Shown here piece by piece: positions 45,158 to 54,670 of a stretch of DNA of 64,000 nt. Source of the DNA: Deltaproteobacteria bacterium (lineage in GTDB: Bacteria; Myxococcota_A; UBA9160; UBA6930). A model generated the notes under the pieces. The model did no database searches, was not told where the DNA came from, and saw nothing but the letters and a program-made list of their open reading frames with translations. Within the stretch, counting starts at the first letter, position 1, and each line of letters starts with the position of its first letter. A program made the translations under genes and the position numbers. The stretch spans positions 1 through 64,000 of the forward strand of contig JAJDAP010000085.1 of assembly GCA_029261795.1 (NCBI GenBank), given 5' to 3'.

Positions 45158-45340
45158 CTAGTCCTCGTCGGTCTGGAGGACGGTGCGCCCGCGGTAGGTT
45201 CCACAATTCGAACAGATCCGGTGCGGCGCCTTCGGCTCACTGCACTGCGGGCAGCTCGACTGGCTCGGTCTCGAAAGCGCGTCGTGGCTCCGCCGCTTGT
45301 TCTTTCGTGCCTTCGACGTCCTTCGCTTGGGGACGATCAT
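45158..45340 (-). CDS. rpmF: 50S ribosomal protein L32
   Basis: A 60-residue L32 with MIVPKRRTSKARKNKRRSHD, the classical start, then a four-Cys zinc ribbon (CPQC and CSNC) and GTYRGRTVL. It overlaps yceD by four bases. In many genomes plsX and fabH follow; here fabD follows directly. Confidence 0.97.
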   Translation of the reverse strand: MIVPKRRTSKARKNKRRSHDALSRPSQSSCPQCSEPKAPHRICSNCGTYRGRTVLQTDED

Positions 45341-45924
45341 CGGGATTCTCCTTCAGGTTCTCCGCGCTTGGTGCGGAGCTTCTCCAATGCTGCGAAGGGC
45401 GACCGGGGCCGCTCCTCGGAACAATCGCAACTCTCTTGATTCTGATCGACCCCGCAGCGTGGACACAATCCGCGGCACTCCTCGCGACACACCGGTTGAA
45501 CTGGGAGCGCCAGGACCACGATCTCGGACACGTACCGATCGAGGTTGATCTCGGGTCCGCGAAACCAGCCGGTCTCGAGTTCGTCGCTCAAACATAGGCC
45601 GTCGGCCTCGAGGGCGGCGGCCCCTTCGGGATCGGCCGGAATCCGGTCACCCGCGGGTTCGAGAACGAGCCGGAATTGCTCGCGAATCGGCGCACAATAG
45701 CGAGCCAGGCACCGGCTGCACGTCAGTTCGGATTCTGCGGCCACGGAGCCGTCGAGATAGAGGTTCGAGGCGAGGGCCCTGGCCGCAATCGAGACCTCGA
45801 TATCGCCGAGACCAGGCTCTCCCGGAACCTGGTTCAGCGCCAGGTGCGTTGCCTGCCAGGCTCGATCACCGACGAAGGTTTGCTCGGAAACATCCTCGGT
45901 TACGCGATCGACCAGCCACTTCAC
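45337..45924 (-). CDS. yceD: YceD/DUF177-family protein
   Basis: A 195-residue DUF177 protein, the usual partner of rpmF, implicated in 23S rRNA accumulation in bacteria and plants. ELTCSRCLARYCAPI supplies one Cys pair. The C-terminal block has VCREECRGLCPRCGVDQNQ and a CDC, matching the family's CGxNLN-type motif. The GTG start lies 60 bases after the tRNA-Gln gene, on the same strand. Confidence 0.88.
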   Translation of the reverse strand: MKWLVDRVTEDVSEQTFVGDRAWQATHLALNQVPGEPGLGDIEVSIAARALASNLYLDGSVAAESELTCSRCLARYCAPIREQFRLVLEPAGDRIPADPEGAAALEADGLCLSDELETGWFRGPEINLDRYVSEIVVLALPVQPVCREECRGLCPRCGVDQNQESCDCSEERPRSPFAALEKLRTKRGEPEGESR

Positions 45925-45984
45925 GAGGAAATACCTGCAAAATCAGGGGTTTGGGCTCTTCCGAAGCAGCCTGAAGGGCGTCCG

Positions 45985-46058
45985 TGGATCCCCGGGGAGG
46001 ATTCGAACCTCCACGAACAGATTCAGAGTCTGTGGTCCTACCATTAGACGACCGGGGA
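45985..46058 (-). tRNA. tRNA-Gln (anticodon CTG)
   Basis: On the minus strand a complete cloverleaf is visible. The acceptor TCCCCGG pairs with CCGGGGA, the D arm is GTCT-AATGGTA-GGAC, and the anticodon stem is CAGA/TCTG with loop CTCTGAA (anticodon CTG). The T arm is GGAGG-TTCGAAT-CCTCC. The 3' CCA is encoded and the discriminator base is T. A weak U1-A72 pair is usual for tRNA-Gln. It lies just upstream of yceD and may share its transcript. Confidence 0.95.
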
Positions 46059-46133
46059 ACGGCGGGCGAGGAAGGTAGAGGACCCCGGTGGGTTCTCAAG
46101 CCATATCGACCCAGTTCGGGCCAGGGCCCCCGA

Positions 46134-48275
46134 TCAGGGGCCAGCGGCGTCCGATGCATGTGCCGGGGGCGGAGCCAGGGCCCGCGTCCGCTCGGCATGC
46201 AGACGCGCCTGGAACCGTGTCGCGAGCGGATGCCCGGGGTGTCCCGCGAGTACTTCCTGGAGCAGTTGCGCCGCCTCTACCGTCTCGCCTCGAACCGCGT
46301 GGGCGACGGCCAAGAACGAGACGAGGTCCGGATCGCGCCCCGATTCGCCCGCGCGCTCCCGCGCCGCATCGCTCCTGGCGCGCTCCCCGCTGCGAGCCCA
46401 ATGGATCGCCAGACGCATCTGTAGGCGCGCAGCCTCCGGATGGCGTTCGGCGCCTTGCTGATACACGATGCTGGCCGCTTCGTATTGCCCACACCGCTCC
46501 CACGCGTTGCCGATCGATTCGTAGCGCTCCGACCCGTCGGCCCCCTTTTCGAGGGCGATCCTGGCGTCCTCGCGGGCCTCCTCGACCTCACCGCGGAGGC
46601 AACGCCAAACGCTTCCGGCTCTGGCATCCGGATCGTCGGGGGCGATCTCGACGCCTCGGCGATAGCTCGCGATCGCGGCATCCAGCGCACCCGTCGCAAG
46701 CTGCAGATCTCCGAGCTGCACCCAGTAGCCGACCCACTCGGGCACCGCTTTCGCCGCACGTTCCGCGTAGGGGAGCGCCTTGGCCGGCTCGCCTTTCGCG
46801 GCCCACACCCGCGCCAGCATATCGAGCAGCAGCGGGCTATCGGGTAGCTCCAGCAGCCCCCTCTCAGCGAGGGCGAGGGATTCATCCAGCCGCCCTGCAA
46901 AGTAGTGCCCATTCACGGCGTACTGGAGCTCGGCCAGACGGTGCACGTCCTTCGGGTCCGCGCCGGTCGCGGCCGCGGCAGCCACCGGGACGACATAACC
47001 AAGGGATTCGATCCGAGCGCGTGTCGCAGCGTCGAGACGAGCCGTCGATGTCGCCTCGGCCGATGCCAAGGTCTGCTCGATGCGCGCGTTGGCCTCGGCC
47101 ACCCGCTCATCGATACGTGCAGAAGACGCCGTGTCCGCCAACCGGTTGTTTCGCTGGCCGGGGTCCGGGCCAACCTCGTAGTACTCGGCCTGCGGCGCGC
47201 GGATGAAGCTCGCCTCATCGGTGCGGACCGCGAACAACGGGCTCCAACCATGATCGAGCTGTGAGGCCATTCCCTCGGCGTACGCCCAGTGCTCGCCCAT
47301 CTGCGACGGCGTTGCCCAATCCGTCGAGAGATCCCGACCATCCAGGGAATCCGCCTGCTGCAAGCCTGCCAACGCCTCCAGCGTCGGTGCCACGCTGGCG
47401 AGGCTGGCCACTTCCGTGCGCCTGATTCCGGCGGGCACACCGGGGCCCGCGAAGATCAACGGCACCTTCAGAACCGTGTCATAGACGAAGTAGCTATGCG
47501 TGGTCTCCGCGTGCTCGCCGAGGCCCTCGCCGTGGTCGGATGTCACCGCGACCACGGTCTCGTCCAATGCGCCGCGGTCCTCGAGGAACGCGATCAGTCG
47601 GCCCAGCTCGTGATCGACGTAGGCGATCTCGCCGTCGTAGGGATGATCCGGGAAGCGGCTTCGGTAGGGCTCCGGCGGTGCGTAGGCCGCGTGGGGATCG
47701 TAGTAGTGCACCCAGAGCATGAACGGGCGGTCGCCGTTCTCCTCGAGCCAGGCCATCGCCCGATCGGAAACTTCCGACGCCTCTCGCTCGGGGAAGCCGA
47801 TCGCGCTTGCCCGCTTGGATTCGTCACCGAAGCGCTCGTCGAAGTGGTCGAAACCCTGCGCCACCCCGAAACCCGAGCCGAGCACACTCGCTCCGACGAT
47901 GGCCGCACTCGACCACCCCCGGGCCTGGAAGCGCTCGGCCATGGTCGTGACCGATTCGTCGATCCGGTGGATGCCGTTGTGGCGCGCGCCGTGAGCGGGC
48001 GGATACAGCCCTGTCAGGATCGTCGCGTGGGAGGGAAGCGTCAGGGGTGCCGCAGCGATCGCGGTCTCGAAGCTGACCCCGCGCCGCGCCAGACGATCGA
48101 GGGTGGGCGTCTGCGCGGCATCGTTCCCGTAGGCACCGACGTGATCCGCCCGAAGGGTGTCGATCGTGACCAGCAGGACGTTAGGCCCGGTCGGAACCGG
48201 ATCCGCTGCCTGGCAACCAGCGGCACCGAGGCTGAGGACGAGCGCCGCGTGGATCACGAATCGCGCGTGTTTCAA
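46134..48275 (-). CDS. sulfatase-like TPR lipoprotein, copy A
   Basis: A 713-residue protein with a lipoprotein signal ending LSLGAAGC, an alkaline-phosphatase-superfamily domain (about 30-400) and TPR repeats (about 430-690). Metal-ligand motifs are present: LLVTIDTLRADH, WVHYYDPHAAY and VVAVTSDHGEGLGEH. At the position of the sulfatase formylglycine motif (C/S-x-P-S-R) the sequence is TLPSH, so the nucleophile is probably Thr and formylglycine maturation is unlikely. It may hydrolyse or transfer a phospho group instead of a sulfate. The TTG start overlaps copy B by four bases. The two proteins are paralogues in tandem downstream of pilD. Confidence 0.85.
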   Translation of the reverse strand: MKHARFVIHAALVLSLGAAGCQAADPVPTGPNVLLVTIDTLRADHVGAYGNDAAQTPTLDRLARRGVSFETAIAAAPLTLPSHATILTGLYPPAHGARHNGIHRIDESVTTMAERFQARGWSSAAIVGASVLGSGFGVAQGFDHFDERFGDESKRASAIGFPEREASEVSDRAMAWLEENGDRPFMLWVHYYDPHAAYAPPEPYRSRFPDHPYDGEIAYVDHELGRLIAFLEDRGALDETVVAVTSDHGEGLGEHAETTHSYFVYDTVLKVPLIFAGPGVPAGIRRTEVASLASVAPTLEALAGLQQADSLDGRDLSTDWATPSQMGEHWAYAEGMASQLDHGWSPLFAVRTDEASFIRAPQAEYYEVGPDPGQRNNRLADTASSARIDERVAEANARIEQTLASAEATSTARLDAATRARIESLGYVVPVAAAAATGADPKDVHRLAELQYAVNGHYFAGRLDESLALAERGLLELPDSPLLLDMLARVWAAKGEPAKALPYAERAAKAVPEWVGYWVQLGDLQLATGALDAAIASYRRGVEIAPDDPDARAGSVWRCLRGEVEEAREDARIALEKGADGSERYESIGNAWERCGQYEAASIVYQQGAERHPEAARLQMRLAIHWARSGERARSDAARERAGESGRDPDLVSFLAVAHAVRGETVEAAQLLQEVLAGHPGHPLATRFQARLHAERTRALAPPPAHASDAAGP

Positions 48276-50419
48276 GGGGTCGGCTCCGCGGATTTGGCCG
48301 GTGGCGCAGTTCGGTCGCGAAGACGGGCGAGATGCAGACGCGGCCGCGGGTCGTCGGGATGCCTCGCCGCGAGTTCGCTCAGCAGCGCTGCGGCCGTTTC
48401 CGATTCGCCGCGAGCGGAGTAGACGATCGCGAGTCGCGTCACGAGGTCGACATCGTTGCCGAAAACCCGGGCGTTGGCCCGATGAGCGGCCGAGCGAGCA
48501 TCGTGGCCGAAGCGGGCCCAGAGAACCGCCAGGTGCATGTGGAGCCGATCCTGGGCCTCCGGATAGGTATCGAGAAGGGCACGATAGGCGTCAATCGAGC
48601 GCTCGTATTCACCCATGCTCTCCCATTGGGCAGCCACCGAGAGCGCTCCCTGCAACTCGTCCGGCGCCAACGCACGCGCGCGTTCGGCGTGGTGGTCCGC
48701 GTCTTCGAGCCTGCCGCCGAGCGCACGGCGCCACATCAGACCGAGCTGAACCCCTGGATGCTGTTCATCGAGGGCCGCCCCGGCCTCGAACGCGTCGACG
48801 GCGCCTTCGACGTCGCGCAGGGCCAACCGTGTCATTCCGAGCTGGACCTGGTTCTCGACACTCTCAGGGTAGAGCCGCACCGCCGTCTCGATGGAAGGCA
48901 ATGCCCGGTCGGGCCGCCCGCGCGCGAGTTCGACCTGCCCGAGAACGGCATGGGCCTGGCCGCTGCCCGGGATCACTTCGAGGGCCTCGCGAGCGAGTGC
49001 CTCCGCCTCGGCCCAGTCACCATCCATGACATGGCCAAGGGCCTCGTGAACCTTTGCCGCGTGGACGTGGACGTCCTTCGGGTCCTCGCCTGTCTCTTTC
49101 ATGCTCCCGCGAGGGACGGCATAACCGAGCGATTCGAGACGCGCGCGCATCTCGGCATCGATGGCTCGCGGCACCGGAACCTCCTCGTCTTCGAGGAGAA
49201 GCGCGACGCGAGAATCGAGCCTCGAGACATGGGCCGCCATTGCGTCGGAATCACCATCGACCAACAAGTTCCTGGCTTCTTCCGGGTCCACGAACGTATC
49301 GAAGAGTTCCGGCTGCGGAGCGCGCACGTAGTGCAGGCGATTGCCACGAACCCCATGGATCGCGGACCAACCGAAATCGAGACGGCCCGCGAGGCTCTCG
49401 GAGTACGCCCAGGCCTCTGGATCCAACACCGCGTGTTCTGCCCAGAGGGGAGCCAGATCGGCGACGTCCGCATCGGGTAGTGACTCGGCACCTGCCAACC
49501 CGAGGATCGTCGGCGCGATGCCCGCGTTGGAGACCACCTGGGCCACGCGAACCGCCGAAGGGATTCCGGGCCCGCTGACGATGAGCGGGACATGGGCCAC
49601 GGAGTCGTAGATCAGATAGCTGTGGGTTCCCTCTCCATGTTGGCCGAGACCCTCTCCGTGGTCCGAGGTGACCACCACGATCGTATTCTCGAGGCGACCC
49701 TGGGCTTCGAGCGCCGCCAGCAGCCGGCCGAGTTCATGATCGACGTAGGCCACCTCTCCTCGGTAGGGCGAGTCGGGGTAGAGCTCGGAAAACGGCTCGG
49801 GTGCGCTGTAGTTCGCGTGCGGATCGTAGTAGTGCGTCCAGAGGAAGAAGGGACGCTCCGTGTCCTCCAGCCAGCGCGTGGCGAGGTCGGTCACCTCGGT
49901 GGCGTTTCGCTCGGCATAGCCCGCCGAGTTCGCCCGGGTGCCGGTTGCGATCGCGTCATCGAAGGCATCGAAGCCCTGATCGAGACCGAAGCGACGCTCC
50001 AACACCGAGGCCGCGACGACGGCTCCCGTGGCATAACCAGCGTCGCGCATTCGTTCGGCAAGCGTAACGGACTCGGCCGCCAGCTTGAACACACCGTTGT
50101 GTCGAACGCCATGACTCGGTGGGTACTGGCCGGTCAACAGCGAAGCGTGTGACGGCAGGGTAAGCGGTGCGGTTGCCATTGCGCGATCGAAGGACACCCC
50201 ATCCCGTTTGAGCCCCTCGAGGACGGGCGCTTCGACATAGGCGGTTCCTGCGTGATCTGCACGGAGGGTGTCGATGGTGACCAGCAGGATGTTAGGCCCA
50301 CTCGGCCGGGGCCCGGCGGAGAGCGCTTCCTGCTGACAGCCCGAAAACCCAGAGGGCGCCATCAGCAGCAGGCAAAGGCTGCAGCTAAGACCCCATTCCC
50401 GCACGCTTCTTGTGTCCAC
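48272..50419 (-). CDS. sulfatase-like TPR lipoprotein, copy B
   Basis: A 715-residue paralogue of copy A with the same order: lipoprotein signal ending SGFSGC, phosphatase-superfamily domain with LLVTIDTLRADH, LWTHYYDPHANY and VVVTSDHGEGLGQH, then TPR repeats from about 450. The formylglycine position again reads TLPSH with Thr in place of Cys/Ser. Both copies share the phrase EDPKDVH-type junction before the TPRs, consistent with tandem duplication and long divergence. The GTG at 50417-50419 is one of two possible starts; a GTG at 50402-50404 also precedes the signal peptide. It lies 60 bases after pilD. Confidence 0.85.
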   Translation of the reverse strand: MDTRSVREWGLSCSLCLLLMAPSGFSGCQQEALSAGPRPSGPNILLVTIDTLRADHAGTAYVEAPVLEGLKRDGVSFDRAMATAPLTLPSHASLLTGQYPPSHGVRHNGVFKLAAESVTLAERMRDAGYATGAVVAASVLERRFGLDQGFDAFDDAIATGTRANSAGYAERNATEVTDLATRWLEDTERPFFLWTHYYDPHANYSAPEPFSELYPDSPYRGEVAYVDHELGRLLAALEAQGRLENTIVVVTSDHGEGLGQHGEGTHSYLIYDSVAHVPLIVSGPGIPSAVRVAQVVSNAGIAPTILGLAGAESLPDADVADLAPLWAEHAVLDPEAWAYSESLAGRLDFGWSAIHGVRGNRLHYVRAPQPELFDTFVDPEEARNLLVDGDSDAMAAHVSRLDSRVALLLEDEEVPVPRAIDAEMRARLESLGYAVPRGSMKETGEDPKDVHVHAAKVHEALGHVMDGDWAEAEALAREALEVIPGSGQAHAVLGQVELARGRPDRALPSIETAVRLYPESVENQVQLGMTRLALRDVEGAVDAFEAGAALDEQHPGVQLGLMWRRALGGRLEDADHHAERARALAPDELQGALSVAAQWESMGEYERSIDAYRALLDTYPEAQDRLHMHLAVLWARFGHDARSAAHRANARVFGNDVDLVTRLAIVYSARGESETAAALLSELAARHPDDPRPRLHLARLRDRTAPPAKSAEPTP

Positions 50420-50479
50420 GCAGCGTTCATCGGCCGAGTCCCGGACGAAGTTGAGCGCTCCGCGAGACGCCTGCCTCGG

Positions 50480-51337
50480 TCAGCCCGGGAAGGGCAGCGG
50501 GAGAACGATCGCGACCAGGGCTGCCGCCGCGATCGCCGGGCCGAAGCCGAAGGGTGTGGATGCGCCGCGGCAGACGAACAGCAGCGCCACCCCGAGCACG
50601 AGCCCCAGGATCGCCGCCAGGAAGATCACCTGAAGCACACCCACGGGGCCCAGGAATGCGCCAGCCATCGCCATGAGCTTGACGTCACCGAAGCCGAGGC
50701 CAGGGAACCAGACCCAATAGTCGAGGTTCGATGGACGAGGGATCTCCTCGCCCTCGCCCGGCCAGTGCGCGAACTCGCGCCCGGTCCAGACCGACACGCG
50801 TGCGTGCACGAAACCCACGACCCAGAGCAGACCACCGCCCAGTACTGCGCCGATCACCGACGAGAGGAGGGCATCCGGATAGCTGCCATGGAGCAGCCCC
50901 TGAACCGCCGGGACCAGCGTGAGACCCACTGTAAGACCGCCAAGGGAAAGCGAATCCGGGATCCATTGCTCGTCCCAGTCGATGCCGGCCACCGCGATCA
51001 TCAACGCGGCGAAGATCCAGAACACCAACGTCATGGGCGAGACGCCGTGTACGGCGACGATGGCCGCGAAGGCGAGGCCCGTGCCGAACTCGATCGCGGG
51101 ATAGCGCGCCGAGATCGCGAGCTGACAATTTCGGCAGCGGCCGCGCAGAACGAGCCACGACAACACCGGAATGTTGTCGAAGGACGCGATCTGCTGTTCG
51201 CAGCGAGGACAACGCGATCGGGGCTTCACGATCGAGAGGCCGTTCGGAACCCGGTGAATCACCACGTTCAAGAATGAGCCGATCACCAACCCGACAGCGA
51301 AGCCGAACCCGACGATGCTCAACGGGACGCCCAGCAT
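50480..51337 (-). CDS. pilD: type IV prepilin peptidase PilD
   Basis: An aspartic membrane protease that cleaves prepilins before the conserved Phe and methylates the new N-terminus. The 285-residue protein opens with VGLVIGSFLNVVIHRVP. A four-Cys zinc motif follows (CPRC and CRNC), then the two catalytic Asp in AGIDWDEQWIPD and GLGFGDVKLMAMAG. Seven to eight membrane segments are visible. It follows pilI by 30 bases, the Myxococcus order pilG-pilH-pilI-pilD. Confidence 0.95.
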   Translation of the reverse strand: MLGVPLSIVGFGFAVGLVIGSFLNVVIHRVPNGLSIVKPRSRCPRCEQQIASFDNIPVLSWLVLRGRCRNCQLAISARYPAIEFGTGLAFAAIVAVHGVSPMTLVFWIFAALMIAVAGIDWDEQWIPDSLSLGGLTVGLTLVPAVQGLLHGSYPDALLSSVIGAVLGGGLLWVVGFVHARVSVWTGREFAHWPGEGEEIPRPSNLDYWVWFPGLGFGDVKLMAMAGAFLGPVGVLQVIFLAAILGLVLGVALLFVCRGASTPFGFGPAIAAAALVAIVLPLPFPG

Positions 51338-51367
51338 CCGTTCTCCCTGCCCTTCGATCTCTCGAAG

Positions 51368-52144
51368 CTAGCGGAAGTCCCGTCGCGCGAACGTCACGAC
51401 GGAGATTCCCAGGAATGCGGTGCACCAGGCCAGCCCGGCGAGAAGTGCAGCACCGATTTCCGTGTTCGGGATCGGGATTCCGTGCACGGCTTCGATCACA
51501 CGGTTGAACGATGATAGGTCGGGCAAGACCCGGTGGATCCACACCGTGACCGATTGTACCACCTCGGAGTTCCCGGCTTCGCCGATCGCGCGAAGGTCCC
51601 GCGTGAGGTGGCCGACGAGATAGAGCCCGAGACTGTAGCTCGCGGCCAGGAACGGCGTCGCGAAGGAGGAGAACAGCGTGGCGATCGAAACCAGCACTGC
51701 GAGTTCTACCGCGACGAGCCCAAGAGCGGTCAGGTGGCCGCCATCGAAGGGCGCGCCAGAGATCCCGGACACCAGCCAGAAGGACGCGCCCATGATGGCG
51801 AGTTGCATCCACAGCGTCGCGAGCAGGCCCAGGTACTTGCCCAACAGGAATTGCGCACGGGTCACCGGCTTCGAGAGGATCGTGTAGATCGTGCGCCGAT
51901 CGATCTCGCGGTGCACCAGGCCGACCCCCATGAAGATCGCGATCCCTGCACCGAAGAAGCGGATCGCCGAGAAGCCGATGTCCTGCAGGATGCGTTCGCG
52001 TTCGACGTAGGAAAGCGTCGAGAGCAACGCACTCGCGACGATCATGACCAGTGCGAAGAACAGCAACACGTAGAGCACGCGATTTCGGACCGCGTCGCGC
52101 AGGGTATTATGCGCGATCGCGAGAATGGGTCCCTTGCCGGTCAC
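51368..52144 (-). CDS. pilI: ABC-2-type permease, PilI-like
   Basis: A 258-residue membrane protein with about six hydrophobic segments, the first after the cytoplasmic start GPILAIAHNTLRDAVRNRVLY, and the loop GVGLVHREIDRRTIYTILSKP, typical of ABC-2 permeases. The GTG start overlaps the stop of the ATPase gene as GTGA. Identity as PilI rests on gene order with pilH, pilG, pilD and the pilin, as in Myxococcus xanthus, where the pilGHI genes are needed for pili and social motility. Confidence 0.82.
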   Translation of the reverse strand: MTGKGPILAIAHNTLRDAVRNRVLYVLLFFALVMIVASALLSTLSYVERERILQDIGFSAIRFFGAGIAIFMGVGLVHREIDRRTIYTILSKPVTRAQFLLGKYLGLLATLWMQLAIMGASFWLVSGISGAPFDGGHLTALGLVAVELAVLVSIATLFSSFATPFLAASYSLGLYLVGHLTRDLRAIGEAGNSEVVQSVTVWIHRVLPDLSSFNRVIEAVHGIPIPNTEIGAALLAGLAWCTAFLGISVVTFARRDFR

Positions 52145-53094
52145 GATTCGGATCCTCCACTGCTTTCTTCCACAGCGTGGAGGAACAGGCTTTCGAGATC
52201 GGCCCGCACCGGCAGGAGTTCCTCCACCTGGGCCCCTTGTGCCAGTGCGGAACTCAGCAGATCGGAGACCTGCTTCTCGGGCGTCCGCATCGTGATGCGA
52301 TCGCCGCGACCGGAGAGTTCGGCTCCGAACCGGGAACCGGCTTGCTCGGCGAACTCGGGCGTGAGGCCGAGAAGCGTTACGTCCACGCGGCGCTCGTCTC
52401 CGCCGATCGCGCCGTCGACGCCGCCCTGGTAGGCGATGCGCCCGGCCACGATGATGGCGACGCGATCGCAGATCATCTCCACGTCCGAGAGGATGTGCGT
52501 GTTCATGAAGACCGTCTTCCCGTCGCTGTTCAACTCCACGATCAGGTCTCGGATCTCCTTGCGCCCCACCGGATCGAGCCCGCTCATCGGCTCGTCCAGG
52601 AACACGACGCTCGGGTCATGAACGAGCGCCTGGGCAATCGCCACGCGCTGGAGCATGCCCTTCGAATAGGTGCGCAGGCGCGCGTCCGCGGCATGAGCCA
52701 GCCCGACCTTTTCGAGGACACGAGCCACGGCATCCGGCCGTTGCTTCGAACTGACGCCGCCGAGGTTCGCGTAGAAATCGAGAATCTCTCTTCCCGTCAG
52801 GAAGTCGTAGAAGTACGGACTCTCCGGAGCGAACCCGATCTGCTCGCGAAATGCCGTTTCGCTGACATCGTGGCCGAGCACGCTGCAGGCTCCTTCGGTC
52901 GGCCGGATCAGGCCCATCAAGACCTTCAAGGTCGTGGTCTTGCCGGCGCCGTTGGGTCCGATGAAACCGAAGACCTCGCCCTTCTGGACTTCGAACGAAA
53001 TCCCGTGCAACACGCGCTTCCGGCGTAGTCCGAAACCCGGCCGAAAATCCTTGACGAGCCTCTCGACCCGTACGATCTCCTGCTCCGCGTTCAT
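52141..53094 (-). CDS. pilH: ABC transporter ATPase, PilH-like
   Basis: A 317-residue ABC-2-type ATPase. Walker A is [12 protein letters not shown], the Q-loop is [14 protein letters not shown], and the signature reads YSKGMLQR (a variant of LSGGQ common in this class). Walker B is [15 protein letters not shown] and the switch His is in NTHILSD. An extra C-terminal domain (about 220-317) follows, as in EcsA-type ATPases. The start overlaps the pilG stop as ATGA. Gene order identifies it as PilH; the transported substrate is unknown. Confidence 0.86.
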   Translation of the reverse strand: MNAEQEIVRVERLVKDFRPGFGLRRKRVLHGISFEVQKGEVFGFIGPNGAGKTTTLKVLMGLIRPTEGACSVLGHDVSETAFREQIGFAPESPYFYDFLTGREILDFYANLGGVSSKQRPDAVARVLEKVGLAHAADARLRTYSKGMLQRVAIAQALVHDPSVVFLDEPMSGLDPVGRKEIRDLIVELNSDGKTVFMNTHILSDVEMICDRVAIIVAGRIAYQGGVDGAIGGDERRVDVTLLGLTPEFAEQAGSRFGAELSGRGDRITMRTPEKQVSDLLSSALAQGAQVEELLPVRADLESLFLHAVEESSGGSES

Positions 53095-54023
53095 GAATTT
53101 CCCTCGCTCGAGCGCGAGTTCTCCCGGAATTTCCGGAGTAGCTCGCGGTTGGTCCCATCGACCTTCACGTCGTATCGATGACCCACAATCGACGAGACGA
53201 TCGATCCACTGAACTCGTCAACGATCCATTTGCCGCCCCGCGGCTCTGGCGGAAGCCGGCGCAGGATCGGGGGATCGACTCGCACGAGGTCCCCGACGGA
53301 CTGGATGTCGCGGCGGTGTCGCTCGACGAAGCGCTCTCGCGCCAGATCGAGGATGCGGGCCCGTCGCTCGACCTCGATCTCGTAGAGCGACTCGCGATAG
53401 GCGGCTTGGGCCCGTTCGTTCGGAGCCTGGCGGATCAGTTCGCCGAGGAAGGCGGCAGCAGCATCCAGGCCACCGGACTCGACCTTCAGACGCGCGACCA
53501 GGAGATCGAGGTACCCGGGTCTGCCTTCCAGTGCGAGCGCGGGCTCCAGGACGGCCGCGGCTTCCTCGCGCTCGCCCAGGTAGAAGAAGTGGTTGAAGCC
53601 GAGATAGAAGCGGTTTCGCCAGTCGTCGGGGTGCGCTTCGATCCCCCGGCGAAGCAGGCCGTTGGCCTGACGGACCGCGGCCTCGTCATCCAGCATCCAG
53701 ACCGCGGCAAAGCGGTAGGGATGATCGACCCAGGGATCGAGACGCGTCACGACTTCGAGCAGGTCGCCGATCTCTCGACTACGCCCGGCCGCACCATCCG
53801 CGTCGCCCACGATCTGGATGGCTTGGATCCAGTAGTAGTCGGCGGCCAGCGAATCGAAGCCGAAGCTGGCCAGACGCAACCACTCGGGATCCGGGGTGAT
53901 CCCCGTCTGTGTAGAGCCGACAGGCTCCTCGGGTAGCCAGACCTGTGAAACAGCGATCGCCGCAGCCACGGCCGCGGCGATCAGCATCCCCTTCAGGACA
54001 CGCAAACTCTCGCCCTCCAACAA
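53091..54023 (-). CDS. pilG: membrane-anchored TPR-like protein, PilG-like
   Basis: A 310-residue protein with an N-terminal membrane helix (MLIAAAVAAAIAVSQVWL) and a periplasmic part containing LAADYYWIQAIQIVGD, then helical repeats (DDWRNRFYLGFNHFFYLGE, EAAAVLEPALAL). Myxococcus PilG is a protein of unknown biochemical role required for pilus formation; here the assignment rests on position between the pilins and pilH plus this architecture. The start is uncertain: TTG at 54021-54023 or, with a better-spaced GGAGG, TTG at 54003-54005. It starts 27 bases after the second pilin. Confidence 0.78.
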   Translation of the reverse strand: MLEGESLRVLKGMLIAAAVAAAIAVSQVWLPEEPVGSTQTGITPDPEWLRLASFGFDSLAADYYWIQAIQIVGDADGAAGRSREIGDLLEVVTRLDPWVDHPYRFAAVWMLDDEAAVRQANGLLRRGIEAHPDDWRNRFYLGFNHFFYLGEREEAAAVLEPALALEGRPGYLDLLVARLKVESGGLDAAAAFLGELIRQAPNERAQAAYRESLYEIEVERRARILDLARERFVERHRRDIQSVGDLVRVDPPILRRLPPEPRGGKWIVDEFSGSIVSSIVGHRYDVKVDGTNRELLRKFRENSRSSEGNS

Positions 54024-54049
54024 GCGTCCGCCAGATGGTTCATCTGGAA

Positions 54050-54619
54050 TCAGTAGTCGTCGGCCGCCGGAGGGAGCTGCCGCGCGGGTGCATTCAGGAT
54101 CTGCAGTCCGGTCTGGAAGTCGAGCGGCGGCGGAAGCGCCAGCGCCTGGGTGAGACAGATGTTGCCGCCGCTATCCGGATGCGCGTAGGTGAGGACGGCG
54201 ACGTTTCCGTCACCCTCGAGGTCGCCATACGCGGAAGCCGTGAAACATTCGCCGCCGGGACACGTGGCGCAGAGGCCTGTCGGTGCCGCGACGTCGTAGT
54301 CGAAGTAGGCCGCACCTTCGGCGGCGAATCCGATGATGTCGAAGGAGTTACCCGCCACCGAAGCCCACTGCCGAGCCCTGGGGCCGATCGGCGGTGCCGT
54401 ACCCGGCGGAACGACCGGCGGGTACATACCGTACTCGCCGAAATAGCTCTTCTGCATCTTGGCGATGGCTTCGAGGTTCGTCATGCCCTCGGTCCGCTTC
54501 GCTCGAAGTTGCTGATCCCTGAACATTGCGATCGCGGTCGCCGACAAAATGCCGATGATGGCGACGGTGATCATCAACTCGACCAGGGTGAATCCGTTGT
54601 TCTGGTGCTTGGAACGCAT
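54050..54619 (-). CDS. type IV pilin-like protein, second copy
   Basis: A 189-residue class III-signal protein: a short basic leader, then GFTLVELMITVAIIGILSA, with cleavage expected between Gly and Phe and Glu at +5. The globular part has a C-terminal pair of Cys motifs (CATCPGGEC) that may form disulphides, and an ALALPPPLDFQTG region. The ATG at 54617-54619 has GGGGGAGG upstream. It differs from the first pilin after the N-terminal helix, so it is more likely a minor pilin or alternative subunit than a recent duplicate. Confidence 0.9.
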   Translation of the reverse strand: MRSKHQNNGFTLVELMITVAIIGILSATAIAMFRDQQLRAKRTEGMTNLEAIAKMQKSYFGEYGMYPPVVPPGTAPPIGPRARQWASVAGNSFDIIGFAAEGAAYFDYDVAAPTGLCATCPGGECFTASAYGDLEGDGNVAVLTYAHPDSGGNICLTQALALPPPLDFQTGLQILNAPARQLPPAADDY

Positions 54620-54670
54620 CGCTAGTTCCTCCCCCTCTGCGTCTGATTCAGCCGTCTCGTTGAACGGCTG

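Noticed and set aside
46134..50419. Calling the tandem lipoproteins true sulfatases
   Set aside because: The formylglycine residue (Cys or Ser) is replaced by Thr in both, so only a superfamily-level name is justified.
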